Shown here one piece after another: positions 51,419 through 58,395 of a DNA stretch of 64,000 nt. The stretch is taken from positions 1-64,000 of the IMG/VR virus record IMGVR_UViG_3300017917_002466; one strand, given 5' to 3'. The stretch's first letter is position 1. Each line of letters starts with the position of its first letter. The position numbers and the translations under genes are program-made. This stretch comes from a virus. The notes under the pieces are model-generated. The model ran no database searches and was not told the origin of the DNA. It saw nothing but the letters and a program-made list of their open reading frames with translations.

Positions 51419-52318
51419 ATGAAAAATCTTATAAAACAATTTCAAAAAGTTCATGGAAATAAGTATAATTATGATAAAGTAGTTTATAATAATTGTAGAA
51501 CTAAAATTTGTATTATTTGTCAAGAACATGGAGAATTTTGGCAACTTCCACTCAATCATAGAAATGGTCAAGGATGTCCAGATTGTGGTAAAAAAGACCA
51601 AGTTAGGCAAGTTCAAAATGAAGAATTTATTCGACGATTAGTAGATAAGTATGGAAATCAATATAATTTTGATAAAACTATTTTTAGAGGTACTAAAAAA
51701 AGAATAATTGTTACTTGTAAACAACATGGAGATTTTGAAGTTTTTCCGTTTAATTTCCTTAAAGGAAAAGGTTGTCCAAAATGTGTAAATGAAAGAGTTA
51801 GTAATGAAAGAAGGAATGATTTTGATAAAATAGTTCAAAAATTTAATAAAGTTCATAATTTTAAGTACGATTATTCAAATTCAGTCTATCAAAATTATTG
51901 TAAGAAAATTGAAATTATTTGTTCAAAACATGGTTCTTTTTGGCAATCAGTCTCAGACCATATAAAAGGAAGAGGTTGTCCAATTTGTAAAAGCTCTAAA
52001 GGAGAAATTATTGTTAGTAATATTTTGCTTAAAAAACAAATTGAATTTATTCCACAAAAAAGATTTGAAGAATGTAAATTATTTAAACCATTGGCGTTTG
52101 ATTTCTTTTTACCAAAAAATAATACTTGTATAGAATATAACGGCATTCAACATTATGAATCTTTAGATTATTTTGGTGGAAAACAAGAATTAGAAGAAAT
52201 TCAAAAAAGAGATGCTATTAAAATTAAATTTTGTAAAGACAATAATATTAAGTTAATAATAATACCATATTGGAAATTGGATGAAATTGAAAATATTTTA
52301 AAAGGATTTTTATTATGA
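51419..52318 (+). CDS. DUF723-repeat homing endonuclease with Vsr-like nuclease domain
   Basis: Three DUF723-type repeats make up about residues 1-200 of this 299-residue protein (QKVHGNKYNYDKVVYNN..., then EHGEFWQ...GCPDC, and two more), each ending in a Cys pair. The C-terminal domain has PLAFDFFLPKNNTCIEYNGI followed by QHYES, the catalytic Asp, Glu, Gln-His set, then KLIIIPYWKL. It lies between gp55 and gp47, overlapping the gp47 start by four bases, with its own late promoters and hairpin. Composition is more AT-rich than that of its neighbours. Confidence 0.82.
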   Translation: MKNLIKQFQKVHGNKYNYDKVVYNNCRTKICIICQEHGEFWQLPLNHRNGQGCPDCGKKDQVRQVQNEEFIRRLVDKYGNQYNFDKTIFRGTKKRIIVTCKQHGDFEVFPFNFLKGKGCPKCVNERVSNERRNDFDKIVQKFNKVHNFKYDYSNSVYQNYCKKIEIICSKHGSFWQSVSDHIKGRGCPICKSSKGEIIVSNILLKKQIEFIPQKRFEECKLFKPLAFDFFLPKNNTCIEYNGIQHYESLDYFGGKQELEEIQKRDAIKIKFCKDNNIKLIIIPYWKLDEIENILKGFLL

Positions 52319-53364
52319 TGATTTGTTTGGTTAGCGACCTTCACTTCGGCGTTAGGAAAAATTCTGAAATCTTCTTAGAAAGCCAAGTAAGGTTTGTTGA
52401 AGAACAATTTATCCCTTATCTCAAAGAGCATAACATCAAAGAAGTCTTCATCCTTGGAGATTTGTTTGATAATCGCAACAGCACGAATACAAAAGTGATG
52501 AATACGGTATTTGACTTATTTGATAAAAAGCTCACCGATTTTAATGTTCATATGCTCATTGGAAACCACGACTGTTACTTTAACAGTTCAGTTGAAATTA
52601 ATTCACTAAAGTTTCTTGAAAAATTCTCCAATGTCAATCTTGTTGAAAAAATTACCGTTGTTGAGGTTGGTAGAAAAAAGATAGTTATGGTTCCTTGGGT
52701 TACCGATACCCTTTCGTTTGTCAGAGATTTTAGCCAAATAGAATCCTGTGATCTTTGCTTTGGACATTTCAATATATACGGATTCAATTTCAACAAAGTT
52801 AAAAGAAGCGATGATGGAATACAAGGAAAGCTTTTTGCTAAGTTCAAGAAAGTTTTCACAGGTCATTTCCATATCCGAAATTCACAGAATGTTCAAGGAA
52901 GTGATATCATTTATATCGGTTCACCTTTTCAATTAACAAGAAACGATATAGATGAGAATAGAGGATTTGTTATTTTGGATACTGATACTTTAGAGTATCA
53001 GCATATAGATAACAATGTCTCACTTAAATATATAAAGATAAAATACCCCGAAAAGTTTACATCAAGCAGAATCAAGAATAATATCATAGACGTTTATGTG
53101 GATTATGATGAAAATTATAATGAAGAAAAAGTTAATAAATACGTTAAAAAGATAGAAGAATTTGGACCAGCCTCAACACCTAATATCTTCGTTGAGAATA
53201 ATAACGCATTGAACAGTGATATTGATTTAGAAAATTATAAATTTGGTTCAATGCTTGATCTTATGAGAGAATATGTAGACAGTCTTGATGTCGGAAATAA
53301 AGAAGAAATTAACCAACTTCTCATTGAATTGTACAATGAGTCCACTAAAGGTGAAAGTATTTAA
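52315..53364 (+). CDS. 47: Recombination endonuclease subunit gp47 (Mre11/SbcD-like)
   Basis: This 349-residue protein (T4 gp47 has 339) shows calcineurin-like phosphoesterase motifs in order: SDLHFGVR, GDLFDNRN, IGNHDCYF and TGHFHIRN, which bind two metal ions. The C-terminal cap (about 235-349) binds gp46. Together they process double-strand ends. The gene overlaps the inserted endonuclease by four bases; the first ATG at 52315 and the next codon ATG are both possible starts behind AAAGGA. Confidence 0.95.
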   Translation: MMICLVSDLHFGVRKNSEIFLESQVRFVEEQFIPYLKEHNIKEVFILGDLFDNRNSTNTKVMNTVFDLFDKKLTDFNVHMLIGNHDCYFNSSVEINSLKFLEKFSNVNLVEKITVVEVGRKKIVMVPWVTDTLSFVRDFSQIESCDLCFGHFNIYGFNFNKVKRSDDGIQGKLFAKFKKVFTGHFHIRNSQNVQGSDIIYIGSPFQLTRNDIDENRGFVILDTDTLEYQHIDNNVSLKYIKIKYPEKFTSSRIKNNIIDVYVDYDENYNEEKVNKYVKKIEEFGPASTPNIFVENNNALNSDIDLENYKFGSMLDLMREYVDSLDVGNKEEINQLLIELYNESTKGESI

Positions 53365-53375
53365 GGAGAAGAAAG

Positions 53376-54575
53376 ATGGAAAATCAGCAGCAAATTCCTA
53401 CCAGTAATTACGAAGTGTTTAGACAACATTTGTTGAATCCAAACACAGCTTTTGAACTTTCTGTCCAAGAAGGACAGATAATGAAAATTCAAAAAAATTT
53501 GGTAATATCTTACGTTTCGGATTCGACGGGATGTGGCCACATTAGAAACATTTTTCCAATGACATATCTGAATTCTATTTTTGGAAAAACCGGAAGATTC
53601 AATATCATCATATCACCAGTTATGCTTTTCCAACACGATGTTCTTTTGAGAACAAGAAGTATTTTCTTCCAAAGAACTATGGCACCTGGACATATTCAAG
53701 CTGTCAAAATGTACAAGGATGCACAGAAGAAATACGGATTCAAAATGGTCTACGACATTGACGACTTCATTTGGGATGGTCCGGATGAAGGAGAAACTAT
53801 TCCTCCGTATAACTTTGGAAAAGATGGAATCACACCAGAAGTTCAAAAATCTTCACTTGAAATTATGAACGAAATGGACGTTGTATGTGTCTCGACAGAT
53901 TTTCTTGGACAGTATATTAGAAATCACGGAGTAACAAATCCCAAGATAATTACAGTCTATAATGCTGTTCCTCAATACTTCTGGGGGCCTCAGAGAAAGA
54001 AGCCTATTAAAGAAAAATTGAAGAAGCCAAGAGTTATTTACACTGGAAGTCCCACTCATTATCATCAAATGAAAAAATTAAAAGGAGACTGGGAAAATGC
54101 TTGGTGTGAATGGGTTATCAAAAACGTGGAAAATGGTAAGATTGAGTTTTGTTGTATGGGTGGTCTTCCTTTCTTCTTTGAAGGAATCAAAAATAAAATC
54201 AAAATAGTTGACTGGGTCAACTCATATCAGTATCATCTTCCAATCAAGGATTTCCGTGCAGATATTGGAGTTGCGCCGCTTGTACCAAACTATTTCAACT
54301 ATAGTAAGTCCGATATTAAACATATAGAGTATTGCGCTCTTGGAATCCTAAGTATAGGAACTGTATTTACAAATGGAAGGCCAAGCCCTTATGACAATAA
54401 CCTTCTAAAAGTCCCGAACAACTGCTCTGTACAAGATATAGACAGACTTGTAGACGAATATACAGAACCAGAAAATTACAATAGAATCATTAAACAGCAA
54501 TATGAAATATTGGATAAAACCGGGAGGTGGCTTGAAAGCCCCGAATATGTCAAGATGATTACAGAAATTTTATAA
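53376..54575 (+). CDS. Glycosyltransferase, GT4/GT1-like (GT-B fold)
   Basis: In this 399-residue protein residues about 30-60 have the nucleotide-sugar fold start (NLVISYVSDSTGCGHIRNIF). The middle contains KMVYDIDDFIWDGPDEGETI and VVCVSTDFLGQYI. The second half has RVIYTGSPTHYHQM and then ADIGVAPLVPNYFN...KSDIKHIEYCALG, which resembles the acceptor/donor-binding region of retaining GT4 enzymes. A YDIDDDLW-type motif is common in phage and bacterial members of this group. The target may be modified phage DNA or a cell-surface sugar. It lies in the gp46-gp47 early operon with AAGGAG ahead of it. Confidence 0.75.
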   Translation: MENQQQIPTSNYEVFRQHLLNPNTAFELSVQEGQIMKIQKNLVISYVSDSTGCGHIRNIFPMTYLNSIFGKTGRFNIIISPVMLFQHDVLLRTRSIFFQRTMAPGHIQAVKMYKDAQKKYGFKMVYDIDDFIWDGPDEGETIPPYNFGKDGITPEVQKSSLEIMNEMDVVCVSTDFLGQYIRNHGVTNPKIITVYNAVPQYFWGPQRKKPIKEKLKKPRVIYTGSPTHYHQMKKLKGDWENAWCEWVIKNVENGKIEFCCMGGLPFFFEGIKNKIKIVDWVNSYQYHLPIKDFRADIGVAPLVPNYFNYSKSDIKHIEYCALGILSIGTVFTNGRPSPYDNNLLKVPNNCSVQDIDRLVDEYTEPENYNRIIKQQYEILDKTGRWLESPEYVKMITEIL

Positions 54576-54578
54576 ATA
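54571..54578 (+). promoter_or_regulatory. T4-type late promoter of the broken GIY-YIG cassette
   Basis: Exact plus-strand TATAAATA that contains the stop codon of the glycosyltransferase. Its predicted +1 is at the start of leader D. Confidence 0.7.
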
Positions 54579-54585
54579 ATTTTAG

Positions 54586-54668
54586 AGTATGTTAGGACAG
54601 GGAGGCATCCTTTTCTGACACGAACAGAATTACTGACATACTTCTTTCAAATACCTTATTCGTGGAGG
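54586..54668 (+). promoter_or_regulatory. Structured leader (copy D) with predicted pseudoknot over the Shine-Dalgarno
   Basis: P1 is AGTATGTTAG (54586-54595) with CTGACATACT (54633-54642), ten pairs including one G-U. GACA is at 54596-54599. P2 is GGGAGG CAT CCTTTT. P3 is TTCTG (54613-54617), loop ACACGAA, CAGAA (54625-54629). ATTA is at 54629-54632. The loop bases CACGAA (54619-54624) are complementary to TTCGTG (54659-54664), which leads into GGAGG at 54664-54668. Confidence 0.7.
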
Positions 54669-54673
54669 TTCCT

Positions 54674-55232
54674 ATGAGTTGCTTTATTATCTACAAAACT
54701 ACGTGTCTTGTTAACCAAAAAATCTATGTTGGTCAGCATAATACTTCAGCTAATGATGGTTATTTAGGCACTGGAAAAATAATCAAGTTAGCCATTAGAA
54801 AGTATGGCAGAAAAACTTTAAAAGAGAAACAATAGAGTTCTGTACTTCTGCTAACGTAAACGAAAGAGAAGTTTACTGGGTTGGTAAGTTAGATTCTACG
54901 AACCCTCAAATCGGTTATAACATCACTAGAGGGGGAGATGGTGTAATAATTGTTGGTAGAAATAATCCTATGCTTGGAAAAAACAAAGTCAAAATTCAAG
55001 AAATTTGATGAGTTTAAATCATCAAGATTTTAATGGAAAGTTAAATCCAAGATACGGAAAAGGAAAATACCTTTATATTTTTTCATCCAAAGAAAAAAAT
55101 ATTAAAACTAAAAGTCTCACTGAATTTTGTAAAAATCAAAATCTTAATTTGAATACACTTAATTGGTGTTTTAGAGTTGGTCGAAAATTTCATAAAGGGT
55201 GGGAAATTAAAAGAATCTTGTTAACTTCTTGA
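54674..55232 (+). pseudogene. Frameshifted GIY-YIG homing endonuclease
   Basis: ATG at 54674 opens a frame of 53 codons that starts SCFIIYKTTCLVNQKIYVGQ (degenerate GIY and YIG) and stops at 54833-54835. A second frame continues with TIEFCTSANVNEREVYWVGK and NPQIGYNITRGGDG and ends at about 55005. The third piece (DFNGKLNPRYGKGKYLY..., EFCKNQNLNLNTLNWCFRVG) reaches 55232. At least two frameshifts separate one ancestral gene of about 180 codons. The last piece has a helix-turn-helix-like end similar to the intact gene at 14902-15582. Sequencing error is unlikely to explain two events. Confidence 0.75.
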
Positions 55233-55257
55233 CATCAAACAATGAATATGTTATAAT
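55229..55257 (+). promoter_or_regulatory. Consensus sigma70 promoter ahead of the DHH gene
   Basis: Perfect TTGACA (55229-55234), 17-base spacer, perfect TATAAT (55252-55257) with extended TGT. It lies 24 bases upstream of the DHH gene start and overlaps the tail of the broken endonuclease. Confidence 0.85.
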
Positions 55258-55280
55258 AATAGAAAGGAGTTAATATTGAT

Positions 55281-56180
55281 ATGAAAATTATTCCAAAAAC
55301 AAGTAAGATTTTATCCATTTCCCACAACGATTGGGACGGAGTTTTCAGCCAAATTATTTTAGGAAACGTGTTTCCAAATATTAGTTATCTTAATGCTTCT
55401 TTTTATAAAATAGACTCTATTATGGAATCTATTGAGTATAATAGATATGATTTTGTTTTTCTTACAGATATAAACCTAACTGATATTAAACTTCTTGATT
55501 TATCGGACAACATTATTCTTCTTGACCACCACGAATCGGCTATTGAAGCTAATAATCCATCTAAAATGCATTACGTTATACCGGGACAATGTGCAGCTAA
55601 ATTAACACTTAAATTTGTTGAAAAATACTATAAAATTAAACTTAATCATCTTTATGACCACTGCGAAATGGTTAACGATTATGATTTATGGATTTTGAAA
55701 AATCCAGATAGTAAAAAATTAAACGATTTGATGTTCTACCACTACAAGCCAAGAAAGTTTAGAGAAATTTTCTTTGATGGTCGCACAACTTTTACTGATG
55801 AAGAAAAAGAATGGCTTGAAATGAGAGCAAAGGAATTTGAAGCAAGATATAATGCTATTACCGTATTTGATTGTGAAAAAATCAATGGTTGTGTTGTTCA
55901 ATCAGAAGAGTTTATAAATGAAATTTGCGATAGGTTGATGAAGGAAGAAGGGTATGATATTGTGTTTTGTCGAAATCCTGTTCATGGAAGAGTCAGTATA
56001 AGACATAAAATTGAAGGATTGGATATGGGAAATATGTTAAAAGAAAAAGGTTGGGGGGGAGGGCACCGGGATTCGTGTGGAATGTTTTGTTCAGATATTT
56101 CAGATTTTCAAATAAAAATTAAAATACTTGACGATGAAATTGCCAAAATTAATCCAAGAGGAGAAATTGATTATGAGTAA
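55281..56180 (+). CDS. DHH-family phosphoesterase
   Basis: This 299-residue protein has the DHH superfamily motifs: SHNDWDGVFSQI (SHxDxDG), FLTDINL (metal Asp), LLDHHES (the DHH), then VNDYDLW, and near the end GWGGGHRDSCGM, the GGGH of the DHHA1 domain. Family members cleave short oligonucleotides or cyclic dinucleotides (NrnA, RecJ and GdpP types). A phage enzyme of this type could recycle nucleotides or destroy cyclic-nucleotide immune signals. The sequence does not decide between them. It is preceded by a consensus early promoter and AAAGGAG. Confidence 0.82.
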   Translation: MKIIPKTSKILSISHNDWDGVFSQIILGNVFPNISYLNASFYKIDSIMESIEYNRYDFVFLTDINLTDIKLLDLSDNIILLDHHESAIEANNPSKMHYVIPGQCAAKLTLKFVEKYYKIKLNHLYDHCEMVNDYDLWILKNPDSKKLNDLMFYHYKPRKFREIFFDGRTTFTDEEKEWLEMRAKEFEARYNAITVFDCEKINGCVVQSEEFINEICDRLMKEEGYDIVFCRNPVHGRVSIRHKIEGLDMGNMLKEKGWGGGHRDSCGMFCSDISDFQIKIKILDDEIAKINPRGEIDYE

Positions 56181-56550
56181 AAAGAAAGTTAATTTACAAA
56201 AAATTATTAAAGATATTACACCTATTTTTGAAAAATATACAGATTTGACAGCTTTTCCGATTTATGCGTGGGGAAGATATTATAAGTATGAATTACGCGG
56301 CGAACCATTTGATTCTAGTGGATATGCTTGGTCAGAAGGAATTAGCTATGGTGTTAAAGATGTTAAGATTGATTGGAAACTAATTTCAAAAATTGAAAAA
56401 GAACAAGACTTTAATATTCATATTCCAGATAGAAAAGAATGGGCATACGAATACGGTGATGATGAACGAGGCGGTCAAATGGCGGTTGCTATCAAAGATA
56501 AAAAAGGAAAAATAAAAATTGAATTTTATGATTGTGATTCACCAGAATAA
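56173..56550 (+). CDS. Hypothetical early protein
   Basis: The start is placed at ATG 56173-56175 (MSKKKVNLQKII), overlapping the DHH stop by eight bases, with AGAGGAGAA upstream. The 125-residue product has a conserved-looking middle with AFPIYAWGRYYKYELRGEPF and GYAWSEGISYGVKDV, and ends with strands (QMAVAIKDKKGKIKIEFYDC). No family is known to me. It is probably an early nucleotide- or host-takeover protein by position, translated together with the DHH enzyme. Confidence 0.55.
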   Translation: MSKKKVNLQKIIKDITPIFEKYTDLTAFPIYAWGRYYKYELRGEPFDSSGYAWSEGISYGVKDVKIDWKLISKIEKEQDFNIHIPDRKEWAYEYGDDERGGQMAVAIKDKKGKIKIEFYDCDSPE

Positions 56551-56568
56551 TATGAAAGGAGTTAAAAT

Positions 56569-57048
56569 ATGTATTGTTATCTCGCTGGACTAATTCAGGG
56601 CAGTGTCATTGACAAATGTATTGCGTGGAGAAGAAAAATAGTTGAACATTACTCTGACTGGAAAGGATCGGGAATTCCGTATGAAAACTTATATTTTTTA
56701 GACCCGTGTAATGGAGAAAAGGATATTTCTGCGGATGGAATGAAATCTAATATTCCAACTAAAGTTATCCTTGATAAAGACTATAATGCTATAAAGAAGT
56801 GTGATCTTTTCGTGGCTAATATGGATAAATTTGGTGTAGAAAGAGCCCCCATTGGTACTATTATGGAAGTTGCTTTTGCATACGACTTTCATAAACCAAT
56901 TATAATGATAACAACAGAAGAAGTTTATAAAAAACACCCGTTTGTTTCAAATATGGTTTCTTGGTATTTTGAAACAGTGGATGAAATGTTAGAAGCTAAA
57001 GCTATCAATCAGTTTTATAAATCTATTAATTCGGTCCAATATGTTTAA
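56569..57048 (+). CDS. Nucleoside 2-deoxyribosyltransferase-like protein
   Basis: This 159-residue protein starts YCYLAGLIQGSVIDKCIAWR (the family's YLAGP start and substrate loop). KCDLFVANMDKFGVERAPIG follows and then TIMEVAFAYDFHKPIIMIT, in which the Glu of GTIMEVA corresponds to the catalytic Glu of nucleoside 2-deoxyribosyltransferases. These enzymes exchange bases on deoxyribosides. In phages related proteins occur beside nucleotide metabolism or DNA-modification genes; some relatives act as nucleotide hydrolases. AAAGGAG precedes the start. Confidence 0.72.
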   Translation: MYCYLAGLIQGSVIDKCIAWRRKIVEHYSDWKGSGIPYENLYFLDPCNGEKDISADGMKSNIPTKVILDKDYNAIKKCDLFVANMDKFGVERAPIGTIMEVAFAYDFHKPIIMITTEEVYKKHPFVSNMVSWYFETVDEMLEAKAINQFYKSINSVQYV

Positions 57049-57523
57049 AACAACAGCAATTTACGAAAATAGAATTCGTGACAAAAAAGAGTTGTTTGCA
57101 GAGATACCCCTTACCGAAGAAGGTGACGCACAGACTCTTTTTTTGACCAACAAAGACAATTTGCTCTGTACTGGTTATGAAAGAATAGTTTTCGGAGATC
57201 ACGGGCCTTACATAGAATTTAGCATTTATCAAGTCAATTTTGATAATTGGTTTAGTGAAAGAATTGGAGTAGGATACTATGATAAATTCTACCCAAGGGA
57301 TGAAACCAGAATTTTGATGTATGCTCAAAGAAGAACAGTGGAAAAACTTCCCAATCCACCCAAAGGAAAAAGAAGTTTTTTTGGAAAAAGAATGGAAGGA
57401 TACGCAGACTACAAAGTAGGAATGTTTTATATTTGCCCTTGGGAAAAACAGTTGAAGATTGTGAAAAGTGGAGTTGTTATAAACAATCAGAAGAGTTTTC
57501 TTTCTGATATATTAGGAGGATGA
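57041..57523 (+). CDS. Conserved hypothetical early protein
   Basis: This 160-residue protein contains LFLTNKDNLLCTGYERIVFG and DHGPYIEFSIYQVNFDNWFS, a pattern I have met in uncharacterised proteins of phages and bacteria but cannot name. The rest includes YDKFYPRDETRILMYAQRRT and ADYKVGMFYICPWEKQLKIV. It overlaps the previous gene by eight bases and has no clear Shine-Dalgarno, so translation is likely coupled to the deoxyribosyltransferase-like gene. That suggests a partner function. Confidence 0.6.
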   Translation: MFKTTAIYENRIRDKKELFAEIPLTEEGDAQTLFLTNKDNLLCTGYERIVFGDHGPYIEFSIYQVNFDNWFSERIGVGYYDKFYPRDETRILMYAQRRTVEKLPNPPKGKRSFFGKRMEGYADYKVGMFYICPWEKQLKIVKSGVVINNQKSFLSDILGG

Positions 57524-57526
57524 AGT

Positions 57527-57814
57527 ATGATTAATGTAGAAAACCTTTTCAAAACTTATGATTGGGATAAAAAACCAGAAGAATTAAATGTTAATGAAAT
57601 TTTAAAAGATTATAAAAATGTTCATATAGTAGACGCTCCACAAATAGAATATAACGATAAAAAAATTCTATTAGTTTCCAGAAAGTTTACAAATTTAGAA
57701 ACATTTCTTAAATGGTTACAATATTTCGCATTAATATTTATTTGGAAAATTATTAAAATTGAAAATAGTGAATCTATTGTTGTAAGATGTGCTATTCCAG
57801 ATATTGGAGGTTGA
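57527..57814 (+). CDS. Small hypothetical early protein
   Basis: This 95-residue protein starts MINVENLFKTYDWDKKPEEL, then VHIVDAPQIEYNDKKILLVS and a hydrophobic helix (FLKWLQYFALIFIWKIIKI) that could be membrane-associated. It has TAGGAGG at good spacing and lies four bases after the previous stop. No family is recognised. Short early genes in this place of T4-like genomes often act on the host, but that is speculation here. Confidence 0.5.
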   Translation: MINVENLFKTYDWDKKPEELNVNEILKDYKNVHIVDAPQIEYNDKKILLVSRKFTNLETFLKWLQYFALIFIWKIIKIENSESIVVRCAIPDIGG

Positions 57815-57817
57815 AAT

Positions 57818-57898
57818 ATGCCATACATTAAAGCAGAAGAAATCTTGATAAAAGAGAAGATGAAGCAATGTTTCAGAATGGAGATATTAGATGAATGA
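57818..57898 (+). CDS. Very short reading frame after the small early gene
   Basis: A 26-codon frame (start MPYIKAEEILIKEKMKQCFR) follows GGAGG and overlaps the next frame by eight bases. Its helical, charged sequence and tight spacing make it plausible as a gene, but its length gives little support. Confidence 0.35.
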   Translation: MPYIKAEEILIKEKMKQCFRMEILDE

Positions 57899-58052
57899 AT
57901 TTTTAGTTATTACATTAATAGTCATAGTTGGAATTCTTTTTTCCAAGATACTTCTTTACATTTATAACAGAATATGTTATATTTTTTTAGAATTGTGTAT
58001 CAGATTCGGAAATGATTGGGTTCAAAATAAAATTAATAAATTACTTTTATGA
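57891..58052 (+). CDS. Small membrane protein
   Basis: This 53-residue frame has an N-terminal hydrophobic helix (FLVITLIVIVGILFSKILLY) and a short charged tail. It overlaps both its neighbours by a few bases (ATG at 57891; its stop overlaps the next start), which is typical of real short phage genes translated by coupling. The ribosome binding site would be GGAG at 57880. Function unknown; an inner-membrane location is likely. Confidence 0.45.
   Translation: MNEFLVITLIVIVGILFSKILLYIYNRICYIFLELCIRFGNDWVQNKINKLLL
57955..57983 (+). promoter_or_regulatory. Possible early promoter inside the small membrane gene
   Basis: TTTACA (57955-57960), 17-base spacer, TATATT (57978-57983) with an extended TGT and the same ATGTTAT word as three other early promoters. 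It would drive the region leading to DNA polymerase. Confidence 0.45.
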
Positions 58053-58350
58053 AAAAATGGCGTTTAGAAAAATCACAACTTTTATTAATTGAAAATAACA
58101 ATAATAAAGAAAAACTTCTTTTTATTAGAAATTTAAGTAATTTAAATACAAAAGAGTTTAAAAAATCTTTGAAACTATTAATTTAATTTCTTCTTCTAAT
58201 AAAGATGCTATTCTTAATTTTAAACATTCAAACGATATTATTAAAGAAATAGCTCAATTTAAAATTATAGAAGCACCAAATGAAAATATTGAAGTTTCTG
58301 CATTAAATATTGAAGAAGCTTATATTAAAGTAGCAAATTTATTTATGTAA
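58049..58350 (+). pseudogene. Hypothetical gene with an apparent frameshift
   Basis: ATG at 58049 opens 45 codons (start MKKWRLEKSQLLLIE) ending at 58184-58186. Slipping back one base in the A run before that point gives an open frame that reads ETINLISSSNKDAILNFKHS and continues to 58350 (IEEAYIKVANLFM). Together they would make a protein of about 100 residues of uniform composition. It may be a mutation, a sequencing indel or a programmed -1 frameshift on the six-A run. Confidence 0.45.
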
Positions 58351-58395
58351 TAAAAAATATAACATAAATATAAATCAAATTTATAAGGAGAATTA

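Noticed and set aside
15583-54668. Known riboswitch or self-cleaving ribozyme classes for the leader family
   Set aside because: I compared the order GACA, two hairpins, ATTA and closing stem with hammerhead, twister, preQ1, SAM-II and glutamine-type motifs as I remember them and saw no match. A covariance search is needed to be sure.
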